This document shows positions 8,451 to 18,701 of a stretch of 37,506 bases of DNA, piece after piece. The stretch spans positions 1 through 37,506 of the forward strand of contig NZ_KB907634.1 in the NCBI RefSeq assembly GCF_000382145.1. Reading direction: 5' to 3'. Within the stretch, counting starts at the first letter, position 1, and every line of letters starts with the position of its first letter. The DNA is from Psychrobacter lutiphocae DSM 21542 (GTDB taxonomy: Bacteria > Pseudomonadota > Gammaproteobacteria > Pseudomonadales > Moraxellaceae). Made by a program: the position numbers and the translations under genes. The notes under the pieces are model-generated. The model ran no database searches. It saw only the letters and a list, made by a program, of their open reading frames with translations, and was not told the DNA's origin.

Positions 8451-9074
8451 ATGTATAGCCAATATAAATTACAGGATGATACAGGTGTGTTACGTGAAAC
8501 GGCCTCTCAGACAGCAGGTCCTTATGTGCATATTGGATTGGCATTAGAAGTTGCAGGCTTTGCATCACGTGATGATGAAATTTGGGAAAACTTAGCCAAA
8601 GAAGGTGCTGAAGGTCAGCATATTGAATTAATTGGTGCAGTCTATGATGGCAATGGAGACTTGGTTCGTGATGCTTTAATTGAAATTTGGCAGGCCGATA
8701 GTCAGGGTGAATACATTGCTGAATTCGATAACAAAAAGCCATTTAGTGGCTTTGGTCGTAGTGCTTGTGCTACGGATGGTCATTATCACTTTTATACTAT
8801 CAAACCAGGCCGAGTAGATTTTGATCACCAAAAAATGGCACCACATATCAATGTCGCAGTGTTTGCTCGTGGGATTAATATACATTTACAGACACGTGCT
8901 TATTTTGATGACGAGCAAGAAGCGAATAGCGAGTGTCCTATTTTGAGCCGTATTATATCACCAGAGCGTCAAAATACCTTGATCGCTGTTAAAGAAGATA
9001 CAGAAGAAAAACCTAGATACCGCTTTGACATATATTTGCAAGGTAATAATGAAACTGTATTTTTTGATTTTTAA
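8451..9074 (+). CDS. pcaG: Protocatechuate 3,4-dioxygenase, alpha subunit
   Basis: This 207-aa subunit completes the dioxygenase with PcaH. It shows the shared fold (TAGPYVHIGLALE, IEIWQADSQGEY, KMAPHINVAVFARGI) but lacks the two Tyr/two His iron set, as alpha subunits do. The frame is open upstream to 8400, but the ATG at 8451 has GAGGAG in front and starts MYSQYKLQD, just after the pcaH stop. The pcaH-pcaG spacing implies coupled translation. Confidence 0.95.
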   Translation: MYSQYKLQDDTGVLRETASQTAGPYVHIGLALEVAGFASRDDEIWENLAKEGAEGQHIELIGAVYDGNGDLVRDALIEIWQADSQGEYIAEFDNKKPFSGFGRSACATDGHYHFYTIKPGRVDFDHQKMAPHINVAVFARGINIHLQTRAYFDDEQEANSECPILSRIISPERQNTLIAVKEDTEEKPRYRFDIYLQGNNETVFFDF

Positions 9075-9115
9075 AATTTTAACAAAATAACGAGTATGCA
9101 GTAACGCCATAATAG

Positions 9116-10339
<1,224 letters not shown>

Positions 10340-10398
10340 CACTATTTGTTGTGAGTTAGCAGGTTTGTTTCGATAATTGGATTGGATAGGATTTCTAA

Positions 10399-11067
10399 AT
10401 GTTAAATAAAGTGAAAGATTCAGCGCTTGCTGCTGTTAGTCAGATTTGGGATGGTTCGACTGTGTTAATTGGTGGGTTTGGTTTGGCAGGTCAGCCAACT
10501 GAGTTAATTGATGCCTTAATTGAGCATAAAGCCAGAGACCTTACCATTGTTAGCAATAATGCTGGGAATGGTGAAACTGGTTTGGCCTTATTGTTAAAAG
10601 AAGGTTGTGTAAAAAAAATAATCTGTTCTTTTCCAAGACAGCATGACTCATATATATTTGATGAGCTATATCGAGCTGGAAAAATAGAGCTAGAGGTTGT
10701 GCCGCAAGGCACTTTGGCGGCACGTATTCAAGCAGGTGGTAGTGGTCTTGGTGCGATTTATACCCCAACAGCTTATGGTACCTTGCTAGCTGAAGGCAAA
10801 GAGACACGCACCATAGATGGTATAAACTACGTTTTAGAGTATCCGATTAAAGCAGATTTTGCATTAATTAAAGCTTATAAAGGTGATCGTTGGGGCAACT
10901 TGATCTATAACAAAGCAGCGCGTAACTTTGGTCCTATTATGGCGACCGCATCGAGCCATACCATTGCACAGGTCTCTGAAGTCGTTGAGCTTGGCGAGCT
11001 TGATCCAGAGCATATAGTAACGCCGGGTATTTTTGTACATGATGTTGTTAAGATTGGAGCTGAGTAA
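10399..11067 (+). CDS. pcaI: 3-oxoadipate CoA-transferase, subunit A
   Basis: This subunit of 222 aa, with PcaJ, transfers CoA from succinyl-CoA to 3-oxoadipate. The family N-terminal glycine-rich motif VLIGGFGLAGQP and the SNNAGNGETG stretch are visible. Its TAA overlaps the ATG of pcaJ by one base, so the two subunits are translationally coupled. The 59-base gap from pobA shows no terminator. Confidence 0.94.
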   Translation: MLNKVKDSALAAVSQIWDGSTVLIGGFGLAGQPTELIDALIEHKARDLTIVSNNAGNGETGLALLLKEGCVKKIICSFPRQHDSYIFDELYRAGKIELEVVPQGTLAARIQAGGSGLGAIYTPTAYGTLLAEGKETRTIDGINYVLEYPIKADFALIKAYKGDRWGNLIYNKAARNFGPIMATASSHTIAQVSEVVELGELDPEHIVTPGIFVHDVVKIGAE

Positions 11068-11726
11068 TGAATACTAATTATAAACCGTGGACAGTAGATG
11101 ATATAGCTCAGAAAGTGGCAGCAAGTATCGATGAAGGTATGTATGTCAATCTTGGTATAGGACAGCCTACCAAAATAGCTGACTACTTGCCTGATGATAA
11201 GGATGTTTTTTTACATAGTGAGAATGGTCTTCTAGGTATGGGGCCTGCGCCTGATAAAGGTCAAGAAGATGGTGACTTAATCAATGCTGGTAAACAGTAT
11301 GTTACTTTAATCAAGGGTGGGTGTTATTTTCATCATGGTGATTCGTTTGCAATGATACGTGGTGGTCATATAGATCTGTGCGTATTAGGTGCTTTTGAAG
11401 TTGCAGAAAATGGTGATATTGCCAATTGGTTTTTAGGTCGTCCTCAAGATATACCTGCTGTTGGCGGAGCCATGGATCTTGCTGTTGGTGCAAAACAGGT
11501 TTACGTTATGATGGATCATGTTAGTAAAAAAGGTGAGCCTAAAATTGTTGAGAAACTCAGTTTACCTATAACAGGAAAGCAATGTGTAAATAGAGTCTAT
11601 ACTGATCTGGCTGTTATAGAGATTACAGATGCTGGGCTAGTAGTTCGAGAAATGGTTGAGGGCTTATCGTTCGATGAGTTACAGGCAAAAACTGGGGCAA
11701 GATTGATTCAAAAAAGCTCAGTCTAA
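11067..11726 (+). CDS. pcaJ: 3-oxoadipate CoA-transferase, subunit B
   Basis: The catalytic subunit, 219 aa. The active-site glutamate lies in the motif HSENGLLGMGP, which covalently holds CoA in this family. It begins in the last base of pcaI. It is the last gene of the pca run and is followed by a hairpin at 11745-11776. Confidence 0.94.
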   Translation: MNTNYKPWTVDDIAQKVAASIDEGMYVNLGIGQPTKIADYLPDDKDVFLHSENGLLGMGPAPDKGQEDGDLINAGKQYVTLIKGGCYFHHGDSFAMIRGGHIDLCVLGAFEVAENGDIANWFLGRPQDIPAVGGAMDLAVGAKQVYVMMDHVSKKGEPKIVEKLSLPITGKQCVNRVYTDLAVIEITDAGLVVREMVEGLSFDELQAKTGARLIQKSSV

Positions 11727-11744
11727 TGTATGGCTATACAACGG

Positions 11745-11776
11745 ATAAGCGACAAGGTTATCCTTGTTAGGCTTAT
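11745..11776 (+). terminator. Probable terminator after pcaJ
   Basis: An interrupted stem pairs ATAAGC with GCTTAT and ACAAGG with CCTTGT around a TTAT loop. Only a short, broken T-run follows (TTTGATTT), so the call is moderate. It lies 18 bases after pcaJ. Confidence 0.55.
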
Positions 11777-11890
11777 TTGATTTGTATAGTGATACTTGTA
11801 CTGGGTTGCTTTGTGTCTCAGATCTTTGGTTACACAAGATGTTTTTTATCTTCTTTTTTTATGTTTACTTCTTTTTTATGCTTAATAGAT

Positions 11891-11969
11891 AAATAGTATC
11901 GAGTAGTTTAATAAATAGTATCGAGTAGTTTAATAAATAGTAGCGAGTAGTTTAATAAATAGTAGCGAG
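11891..11969. repeat. 22-bp tandem repeat, 3.6 copies
   Basis: The unit begins AAATAGTATCGAGTAGTTTA and is repeated three full times plus 13 bases. The first two copies have TATC where the last two have TAGC. It is the main feature of the 530-base gap between pcaJ and nikR besides the pcaJ terminator and the nikR control region. Confidence 0.93.
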
Positions 11970-12123
11970 GCTGCTTCTCTATCAGACAAAGGTAGTGTAG
12001 CGGACTATGATTATTGTTGACTTATAACCATTTTAGAGCCCTTTGATTATATTACATTACCAAAAAATATAGAAATAATACTTTAGCAATTATATAGAAT
12101 TAGGAAAGATTTGGAAAATGCGG

Positions 12124-12129
12124 TATAAT
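12124..12129 (+). promoter_or_regulatory. Candidate -10 element upstream of nikR
   Basis: A perfect TATAAT is present; the -35 position 17 bases before reads TAGGAA, which is weak. It is 80 bases before the NikR-type palindrome. Confidence 0.3.
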
Positions 12130-12167
12130 TAAAAACATATGTATTTTTAGACAAGCTTTAGATTATC

Positions 12168-12199
12168 AAAACGTTATATTGGTTATATAACGTTTTTTT
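12168..12199. promoter_or_regulatory. AT-rich hairpin before nikR (terminator-like)
   Basis: Arms AAAACGTTATAT and ATATAACGTTTT (12 bases each) enclose TGGTT and run into seven T. It could be a terminator for upstream transcription, an attenuator of the nik transcript, or a second operator. It is 10 bases left of the NikR-type palindrome. Confidence 0.5.
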
Positions 12200-12209
12200 A
12201 AACCATAAC

Positions 12210-12237
12210 GTGACACGTTTTTTAAAAAACGTGTCAC
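12210..12237. promoter_or_regulatory. NikR-type operator, perfect 28-bp palindrome
   Basis: The half-sites GTGACA and TGTCAC are separated by exactly 16 bases, and the spacer itself continues the palindrome. Six-base half-sites with a 16-base spacer is the geometry known for the E. coli NikR operator (GTATGA-N16-TCATAC). It lies 22 bases before the nikR start, so nickel-dependent autorepression of nikR-nikABCDE is likely. Confidence 0.7.
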
Positions 12238-12259
12238 CAGTTGGGCAGGATGAGCACTT

Positions 12260-12673
12260 ATGACAGACTCGACATTAAAAAGATTTGGTGTATCCATGGA
12301 TGAGGACCTGCTAAAAAAATTTGATAAGTTAGTCGCTCTTAAAGGCTATCATAACCGATCTGAAGCATTTCGTGACTTAGTGCGTAAGTCGATTATGCAA
12401 CATATATATGAAGACAGTGAACAGATTATCGCTGGCAGTATCTTATTATTTTATAACCATGATCAAAGAAAGCTAGTTGAGCAAATGACGAAAATTCAGC
12501 ATGAGCATCATCACTTGATTTTGGCGACAACCCATTTTCATATCAGTGAAGAAAACTGCCTTGAGCTTATTGTCGTAAAAGGCAAAGTAAAGGAGGTACA
12601 ACAACTTAGTCATGAGTTAACCACATTAAAAGGGGTGAGTCATGGTGATTTTTCAATTGCACCAGCTGAATAG
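12260..12673 (+). CDS. nikR: Nickel-responsive transcriptional repressor
   Basis: This is a ribbon-helix-helix repressor, 137 aa. The N-terminal strand-helix-helix (KRFGVSMDEDLLKKFD...NRSEAFRDLVRK) binds DNA; the C-terminal ACT-like domain holds the square-planar nickel site with His81, His92, His94 and Cys100, at the same spacings as E. coli His76/His87/His89/Cys95. It is next to a nickel transporter and its own palindrome. The start ATG at 12260 has no strong Shine-Dalgarno, but the family N-terminus fits. Confidence 0.94.
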   Translation: MTDSTLKRFGVSMDEDLLKKFDKLVALKGYHNRSEAFRDLVRKSIMQHIYEDSEQIIAGSILLFYNHDQRKLVEQMTKIQHEHHHLILATTHFHISEENCLELIVVKGKVKEVQQLSHELTTLKGVSHGDFSIAPAE

Positions 12674-12731
12674 TTGTCAGCTGCTTTTGATAACCATTTT
12701 ATTTTAATTGTTTAATTAAGAGTATAAATAT

Positions 12732-14357
12732 ATGAATAAAAAATATATAGGGGCTTTTGGGTTACTGACACTATTAGTAGTACTAATAGTAGCCTGTTCA
12801 TCACCGACCAATGATGCAGGTAACAAGACCGCAAATAATACAGCAGCTCAAGAGGTTAGAGATGAGCTAGTGGTAGCATTTGGTTCAGAGCCAGATGCTG
12901 GATTTGATCCGATTACAGGGTGGGGACGTTATGGCTCGCCTCTGTTTCAGAGCACTTTGCTTGCTAGAGATGATGATCTTAACATCGTTAATGACCTAGC
13001 GACAGGCTATGAGGTTAATGATGATGGTACGGTATGGACAGTGACTATCCGTGATGATGTGAAGTTTTCTGATGGTGAGCCTTTGACCGCTGAAGATGTA
13101 AAATTTACCTTTGATAAGGCTGCCAATAGTGCCTCAGTGGTAGATTTAAATATTCTTGAAAAAGTGGAAGTGCTCGATGATACGACTATTCAGTTTACTT
13201 TAAGTAGTCCACAGTCAACCTTTGTCAATAGCTTGGTTGCGACAGCTATTGTGCCGCAGCATGCGTATGATGAAAGCTATGCTGAAAAGCCTTTAGGTTC
13301 AGGTCCATATAAGTTAGTTCAATGGGATAAAGGACAGCAGCTGATTGTTGAAGCCAATCCTGAGTACTATGGCAAACAGCCTTATTTTAAAAAGCTTACC
13401 TTTTTATTTTTAAGTGAAGACGCTGCCTTTGCTGCAGCTCAAGCAGGTACAGTTGATATTACTTATATTCCAGCTGCCTTTAGCAATAAAAAAGTACCTG
13501 GCATGAAGATTGAAACGGTTAAAACAGTTGATAACCGTGGTATTGCCTTTCCTGTTGTTAAAGCGGGTGCAGTGACAAGAGAAGATGGCTTGCCAGTAGG
13601 TAATGATGTTACCGCAGATCCAGCGATTCGCCATGCCATTGATATTGCTGTAGATCGTAAAGCGTTAATTGATGGTGTGCTAGAAGGGTATGGTTCGCCT
13701 GCCTATACTTCAGCAGATGGTTTGCCTTGGTGGAATCCAGAGACTGTTATTGCCGATGCTGACATGGATGGTGCGCGCAAATTATTAGCTGATGCTGGCT
13801 GGAAGGATGAAGATGGTGATGGTGTTCTTGATAAAGGCTCGTTAAAAGCTGAGTTCACCTTAAACTATCCTGCCAATGATGTGATTAGACAGTCACTTGC
13901 TATTGCTGTGGCCGATATGGTGAAGCCATTGGGTATTAAGATCAATATCGAAGGCGGAAGCTGGGATGTCATCACTAACAAGATGCATTCTGAAGCAGTA
14001 TTAATGGGTTGGGGTAGTCATAACCCTTATGAAATGATCAATATTTATGGCAGTGAAAATGCAGGTATTGATTTTAACAATACAGGTTATTACAGCAATA
14101 AGACTGTTGATGATTATTTCCAAAAAGCCTTACATGCTAAGAGTGAAGAAGACGCACTAGAGTTTTGGAAAAAAGCTCAGTGGGATGGAACGACTGGCTT
14201 TACCAGCAAAGGTGATGCGGCTTGGGCATGGTTAGTAAATATCGACCATCTATACTTGCTAAAAGACAATCTAGATATTGGTAAGCAAAGAATCCATGTG
14301 CATGGTCATGGTTGGCCAGCAACAGACAATATTGTTGACTGGAAATGGAGTGAATAA
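12732..14357 (+). CDS. nikA: Nickel ABC transporter, substrate-binding lipoprotein
   Basis: A 541-aa binding protein of the peptide/nickel family (SBP_bac_5). The lipoprotein signal ends at Cys22 (LIVACSSP). The mature part has the family patterns (YEVNDDGTVWTVTIRDDVKFSDGEPLTAEDVKF; PLGSGPYKL; RHAIDIAVDRKALIDGVLEG). Nickel rather than peptide specificity is inferred from NikR next door and from the operon. The stop TAA overlaps the nikB start by one base. In E. coli NikA is periplasmic; here it is probably anchored by lipid. Confidence 0.9.
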   Translation: MNKKYIGAFGLLTLLVVLIVACSSPTNDAGNKTANNTAAQEVRDELVVAFGSEPDAGFDPITGWGRYGSPLFQSTLLARDDDLNIVNDLATGYEVNDDGTVWTVTIRDDVKFSDGEPLTAEDVKFTFDKAANSASVVDLNILEKVEVLDDTTIQFTLSSPQSTFVNSLVATAIVPQHAYDESYAEKPLGSGPYKLVQWDKGQQLIVEANPEYYGKQPYFKKLTFLFLSEDAAFAAAQAGTVDITYIPAAFSNKKVPGMKIETVKTVDNRGIAFPVVKAGAVTREDGLPVGNDVTADPAIRHAIDIAVDRKALIDGVLEGYGSPAYTSADGLPWWNPETVIADADMDGARKLLADAGWKDEDGDGVLDKGSLKAEFTLNYPANDVIRQSLAIAVADMVKPLGIKINIEGGSWDVITNKMHSEAVLMGWGSHNPYEMINIYGSENAGIDFNNTGYYSNKTVDDYFQKALHAKSEEDALEFWKKAQWDGTTGFTSKGDAAWAWLVNIDHLYLLKDNLDIGKQRIHVHGHGWPATDNIVDWKWSE

Positions 14358-15391
14358 TGTCCGGAAATCCAATATCCGGAAGGCAAAATTTGAATAAAGC
14401 ATGTGAGGGAAAGGTAGGCGTTTATCTTGTCTTCAAAGGCTTACGAATGGCTTCCTTATTAATCGCTATTAGCTTTATTTCATTTATGTTAATGAAAAAC
14501 TCTCCCATAGACCCTGTTCAGGCTTACATTGGTGCCGATATGCTTAATGTTGGTCCTGAACAGCGTCAACAAATTGCTGAATACTGGGGGCTGAATGATC
14601 CAATTTTGGTGCAGTTTGCGAACTGGGGTTCCGCTGTACTCAAAGGTGATCTAGGGGTCTCCATGATTTATCGTCGTCCAGTGATTGATATTATCAGTGA
14701 GCGTTTTGTCAGCTCACTGGCATTGATGCTAGTTGCTTGGATTTTGTCTGGCACGATGGGCTTTGTGCTTGGTGTGGTTGCTGCCATGAAAAAAGGCACT
14801 TTGATAGATCGTGCCATCCAATGGTATTGCTATACTTTGGCCTCTACGCCTACCTTTTGGATGGGGTTATTGGTACTGATTGTCTTTGCTGTCTGGCTAG
14901 GTTGGTTCCCAATAGGGTTGGGTGTACCAGCAGGGGTATTAGCAGAAGATGTGGTATTTAGTGATCGAATTAAACATCTGGTATTGCCAGCACTAACTTT
15001 AAGTATCCTAGGCGTTGCCAACGTTGCACTTCATACTCGGCAAAAGCTGGTTGAGGTGTTGGCAAGTGACTATGTTTTATTTGCTAGAGCGCGTGGAGAG
15101 AAAGGTTTTTCGTTATTTTGGCGACATGGTTTGCGCAATATTGCGCTACCAGCAATTACCTTGCAATTTGCTGCCTTTAGTGAGTTGTTTGGAGGTGCTA
15201 TTTTAGCTGAGCAAGTGTTTTCTTATCCAGGGCTTGGGCAAGCAACAGTAGAAGCAGGTTTGAGGGGGGATGTGCCTCTTTTATTGGGCATTGTTTTGTT
15301 TAGTACGATCTTTGTCTTCGCTGGTAATTTGATTGCTGATCTAATTTACTACATCGTCGATCCAAGGACGAGAGAAAGTAGAATGATATGA
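14357..15391 (+). CDS. nikB: Nickel ABC transporter, permease NikB
   Basis: A permease of 344 aa, somewhat longer than usual because of a ~25-residue N-terminal extension before the first membrane segment. Several hydrophobic segments are seen, and the EAA loop region reads DYVLFARARGEKGFSLFWRHGLRNIALP, which contacts the ATPases. The family start pattern LLIAISFISFMLMKNSPIDPV is at 32-55. It overlaps nikA by one base and nikC by four (ATGA). Confidence 0.9.
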   Translation: MSGNPISGRQNLNKACEGKVGVYLVFKGLRMASLLIAISFISFMLMKNSPIDPVQAYIGADMLNVGPEQRQQIAEYWGLNDPILVQFANWGSAVLKGDLGVSMIYRRPVIDIISERFVSSLALMLVAWILSGTMGFVLGVVAAMKKGTLIDRAIQWYCYTLASTPTFWMGLLVLIVFAVWLGWFPIGLGVPAGVLAEDVVFSDRIKHLVLPALTLSILGVANVALHTRQKLVEVLASDYVLFARARGEKGFSLFWRHGLRNIALPAITLQFAAFSELFGGAILAEQVFSYPGLGQATVEAGLRGDVPLLLGIVLFSTIFVFAGNLIADLIYYIVDPRTRESRMI

Positions 15392-16299
15392 TGTCAAGCA
15401 ACCGTAATTTAGATAAAAGTAGCTTAAATAACATGGTAAACAAACACGTTAATAAAGAAAATAACGGGTTTCAACTATTCTCACTAAACCTTAGACAGCG
15501 CACGTTGCTGATTATCCTGCTTGCAGGTATTTTTTTGATAAGTGTTGTACTCGGCGGTCTTTTTATGGATGAGGCAAATATCGCTACAAATTTAACTCAT
15601 CGCAATCAACCACCTTCATTGCAGCATTTTTTTGGTACTGATTGGCTAGGTCGCGATATGTTTACGCGAACTATTATGGGTCTAACTCTGAGTATGGGTG
15701 TTGGACTGATGGGGGCGGTTGGTAGTGCATTTATTGCATTGGTTTTGGGTATGGCTGCTGCCACCATGGGTAAGACTGCCGATCGGGTGATCACCTGGTT
15801 GATAGATCTATTTATGAGTGTGCCACACCTAGTGACCCTAATTTTAATATCCTTTATGCTAGGTGGCGGCTTCAAAGGTATTGTTACTGGCTTAATGTTG
15901 ACCCATTGGCCAAGTTTGGCACGTGTCATACGAGCAGAAGTGATGCAAGTGCGCTCTGCTGATTATGTACAAGTTTCACAACAAATGGGAAAATCACGCT
16001 GGTGGATTGCTAGTAACCATATCTTTCCACACCTTATCTCGCAGCTATTAGTTGGGTTTATGTTGATGTTTCCGCACGTTATATTACATGAAGCTTCGGT
16101 GACATTTTTAGGGTTTGGCTTATCACCACATGAGCCAGCAATTGGCATTATCTTATCAGAATCAATGAAGTACTTATCATCAGGGCTTTGGTGGTTGGCC
16201 TTTTTTCCAGGTATCTCTTTACTTATCGTGGTGCGTATATTTGAGACGATGGGTGAGAGTTTAAGAAAACTGATAGATCCAACAGAAGCAAATCAGTAA
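15388..16299 (+). CDS. nikC: Nickel ABC transporter, permease NikC
   Basis: The second permease, 303 aa. After a polar N-terminus of ~35 residues come membrane segments and the EAA loop (DYVQVSQQMGKSRWWIASNHIFPHL). HFFGTDWLGRDMFTR is the typical N-terminal motif of DppC/NikC-type permeases. Two ATG codons are adjacent; the first overlaps the nikB stop. A 148-base gap before nikD contains an AT-rich inverted repeat (ATTTTATT...AATAAAAT) directly after the stop. Confidence 0.9.
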   Translation: MMSSNRNLDKSSLNNMVNKHVNKENNGFQLFSLNLRQRTLLIILLAGIFLISVVLGGLFMDEANIATNLTHRNQPPSLQHFFGTDWLGRDMFTRTIMGLTLSMGVGLMGAVGSAFIALVLGMAAATMGKTADRVITWLIDLFMSVPHLVTLILISFMLGGGFKGIVTGLMLTHWPSLARVIRAEVMQVRSADYVQVSQQMGKSRWWIASNHIFPHLISQLLVGFMLMFPHVILHEASVTFLGFGLSPHEPAIGIILSESMKYLSSGLWWLAFFPGISLLIVVRIFETMGESLRKLIDPTEANQ

Positions 16300-16447
16300 A
16301 TTTTATTCAATAATCGATTAAATAAAATGGCCAAGCCAAGTCCGTAAAGCCATTAAATCTAGGGACTGTATAGAGTTGATATGTTAGTGATATTTATTAA
16401 TGCTATCTAGTTCCTAATTAAAAGATTCCGTAGATAAGGGGGCGAGG

Positions 16448-17371
16448 ATGTCGATTTTAGAAGTTAATGATTTATCGATATCATTTAGTCAATATACAGG
16501 TGGGTTAAGGAAAAGGCAGCTTCAAGTCATTTCAGGATTAGATGTCAGCGTAAACCAAGGAGAGATTCTGGCGATTGTCGGTGCAAGTGGTTCAGGAAAG
16601 AGTCTGCTTGCGCATTCAGTTTTAGGAATACTGCCAGCGAATGCAACTGTCAGTGGTAGTATAAAATATAAAGGTGAGCGCTTAACCGCTCAGCGTCAAG
16701 AAGTGTTACGATCTAGTGAAATCGCTCTAATTCCACAATCAGTAAACTTTTTAAATCCCTTGATGCCTGTCGGTAAGCAAGTTAGATCTGCTGTCAATGA
16801 CAAAGCAACGATAACAGCCCAAAAAAAAGTGTTTGAGCGGCTACACTTGCAGCCAGAAGTTGAAAGTATGTATCCGTTTCAGCTGTCAGGAGGTATGGCG
16901 CGTAGAGTGCTATTGTCCACTGCTATTATCAGAGATGCACAGTTAATTATTGCTGATGAGCCAACACCTGGGCTAGATCCTTTGGTGATTAAAGAGGTAC
17001 TTCAAAGCTTTCGAGAGCTTGCCGATGAAGGCCGAGCAATTATGCTCATTACCCATGACATTGAAGCTGCATTACAAATTGCAGATCGGATCGCTGTATT
17101 TTATGCTGGTACCACGCTAGAAGTGGCCTCGGTTGATGACTTTACTGGAAATGGTGAAAAGCTACGTCATCCTTATACCAGAGCCTTATGGCGTGCATTA
17201 CCACAAAATGACTTTATCGCGATTCCTGGATCACAGCCAAAGGCCACAGATCTGCCATCTGGATGTTTGTTTGCACCACGTTGTTTTTGTGCGCAGTCGG
17301 AGTGTGAGCAAGCACAACCTAAGATGCGTGATCTTCGTGATGGAAGAGTGAGGTGTACGCATGCGACTTGA
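16448..17371 (+). CDS. nikD: Nickel ABC transporter, ATPase NikD
   Basis: An ABC ATPase of 307 aa, longer than E. coli NikD. Walker A is GASGSGKS, the signature is LSGGMARR, Walker B LIIADEP and the switch histidine is in LITHD. The C-terminal tail has the cysteine-rich oligopeptide-transporter motif (CLFAPRCFCAQSECEQ), which in some family members holds an iron-sulfur cluster. The reading frame overlaps nikE by 11 bases. The start ATG has GGGGGCGAGG in front. Confidence 0.9.
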   Translation: MSILEVNDLSISFSQYTGGLRKRQLQVISGLDVSVNQGEILAIVGASGSGKSLLAHSVLGILPANATVSGSIKYKGERLTAQRQEVLRSSEIALIPQSVNFLNPLMPVGKQVRSAVNDKATITAQKKVFERLHLQPEVESMYPFQLSGGMARRVLLSTAIIRDAQLIIADEPTPGLDPLVIKEVLQSFRELADEGRAIMLITHDIEAALQIADRIAVFYAGTTLEVASVDDFTGNGEKLRHPYTRALWRALPQNDFIAIPGSQPKATDLPSGCLFAPRCFCAQSECEQAQPKMRDLRDGRVRCTHAT

Positions 17372-17975
17372 AGCTAAAAATATTGGATTTCATTACGAAA
17401 GTGGGCCTTGGCTATTTCGAGGGGTTGATCTCTGTATCGAGCCAGGTGAAATCATCGGATTAGTAGGGCGTAGTGGTTCAGGAAAAACAACCCTTTGTCG
17501 TATTTTATCTGGTTATCAGCAACCATTGGAGGGAAGTGTCACCTTAAATGGGGCACCGATAATTAATAAGGGTTGTCATCCAGTGCAGTTGGTATTTCAA
17601 CACCCTGAAAAAGCTGTTAACCCACGTTGGAAAATGCGAAAAGTGCTCAATGAAGGCTGGCAGCCGAACAAAGAGCTACTAGACTTGTTAGGGATTGATA
17701 AAGAGTGGATGAACCGTTGGCCCAGTGAGTTATCAGGCGGTGAGCTGCAACGATTTTGTGTGGCACGAGCACTTGGACCTAAGACTAAATTCTTGATTGC
17801 GGATGAAATGACCACCATGCTAGATGCTATTACCCAAGCACAGATTTGGCAAGCAGTACTAGAGCGATTTGAGCAAAGCAGAGTAGGGATTTTGGTTGTC
17901 AGTCATGATCCTGCTTTGGTGAAGCGATTGTGTCATCGGGTGATTGATTTGAGGGCATTTGAAGAAGGTTGTTAA
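17361..17975 (+). CDS. nikE: Nickel ABC transporter, ATPase NikE
   Basis: The second ATPase, 204 aa. Walker A GRSGSGKTT, signature LSGGELQR, Walker B FLIADEM and switch His in VVSHD are all present, so it should be active. It is shorter than E. coli NikE (about 268 aa) and lacks the C-terminal oligopeptide/nickel tail, which here is carried only by NikD. The start lies inside nikD. Confidence 0.88.
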   Translation: MRLEAKNIGFHYESGPWLFRGVDLCIEPGEIIGLVGRSGSGKTTLCRILSGYQQPLEGSVTLNGAPIINKGCHPVQLVFQHPEKAVNPRWKMRKVLNEGWQPNKELLDLLGIDKEWMNRWPSELSGGELQRFCVARALGPKTKFLIADEMTTMLDAITQAQIWQAVLERFEQSRVGILVVSHDPALVKRLCHRVIDLRAFEEGC

Positions 17976-18057
17976 GTGAGCAGTACTAGGGACTATTGTA
18001 GATTTACCACAGGTAAGCAGTAGCAATCCAGGGCTAAAGAAAGCTTTATTTTCGTGA

Positions 18058-18287
18058 AAAAACAGGCGAAATTTATTTACTAGTGAAGCTGATGAAATAA
18101 ATAGTAAACGTGTCGCCTTGATGACCGTAATAGGTACACTAAACAGTAAGTTTCAATAAGATAATTATCTACAAGCAACGTTGTTTATTACTAGTGAGGA
18201 TATCAAGAAAAGTCAGGCTTGGCAGGTAAGCTGTAAGTTATTAAGCCTTATATTACACGAGTGAGTAACTTGGTAGTGGTGCGGTGA
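18058..18287 (+). pseudogene. Decayed C-terminal remnant resembling UmuC (DNA polymerase V)
   Basis: Reading 18058 onward gives FTSEADEINSKRVALM and TVIGTLNSKFQ, then a stop (18157). The same frame continues with DNYLQATLFITSEDIKK and SQAWQVSCKLLS; after a +1 shift near 18246 it reads PYITRVSNLVVVR and stops. The order LM..ID.LN...G, then a W, then LSPxYTTR...VV is that of the C-terminal domain of UmuC proteins (DUF4113). A stop and a frameshift make it a relic. It fills much of the 410-base gap between nikE and the tRNA; nothing else is clear in 17976-18057. Confidence 0.55.
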
Positions 18288-18344
18288 TGCCAAGTCAAAA
18301 ACATAAAAGGTCATTTGAAGAGTAAATATTTGATGTAAAAAGGC

Positions 18345-18372
18345 TTGCAAAGCTAAAAAAACTTGCTATAAT
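18345..18372 (+). promoter_or_regulatory. Promoter of the tRNA-Val gene
   Basis: TTGCAA (18345-18350), 16 bases, then a perfect TATAAT (18367-18372) with an extended TGC before it. The -10 ends 13 bases before the mature tRNA start. Confidence 0.75.
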
Positions 18373-18385
18373 GTGCGACCTATAC

Positions 18386-18462
<77 letters not shown>

Positions 18463-18481
18463 GCATTTAGTAAGAACAGGA

Positions 18482-18512
18482 AAGCCCCAATCTTTATGAT
18501 TGGGGCTTTTTT
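18482..18512 (+). terminator. Rho-independent terminator after tRNA-Val
   Basis: An 11-bp perfect stem (AAGCCCCAATC / GATTGGGGCTT) with a TTTAT loop and a run of six T. Confidence 0.93.
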
Positions 18513-18701
18513 GTGCTCATTTTATAAGGGCTGGCGATAAAAGCTCTTATTCATAGCGCTTTACAATGGCCTTATTTTGATTGTCTTCATTGCTTCTAAA
18601 AAAGCTCAGTGACCACATGGTGACCAAAACGTGACCAGCTTAAAATTTCACTATCCTACATACGCTGAGGTTTGACCTCTACTCCAAATTTTCTGTACCA
18701 C

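Noticed and set aside
10370..10381. GTTTCGATAATTGG before pcaI as a PcaR-like site
   Set aside because: Only a half-site resemblance, without the inverted and direct repeats of the two better sites.
18513..18701. Possible end of an integrase on the minus strand (GHVLVTMWSLSFF)
   Set aside because: The stretch is short and has no catalytic motif; similarity to integrase tails is an impression only.
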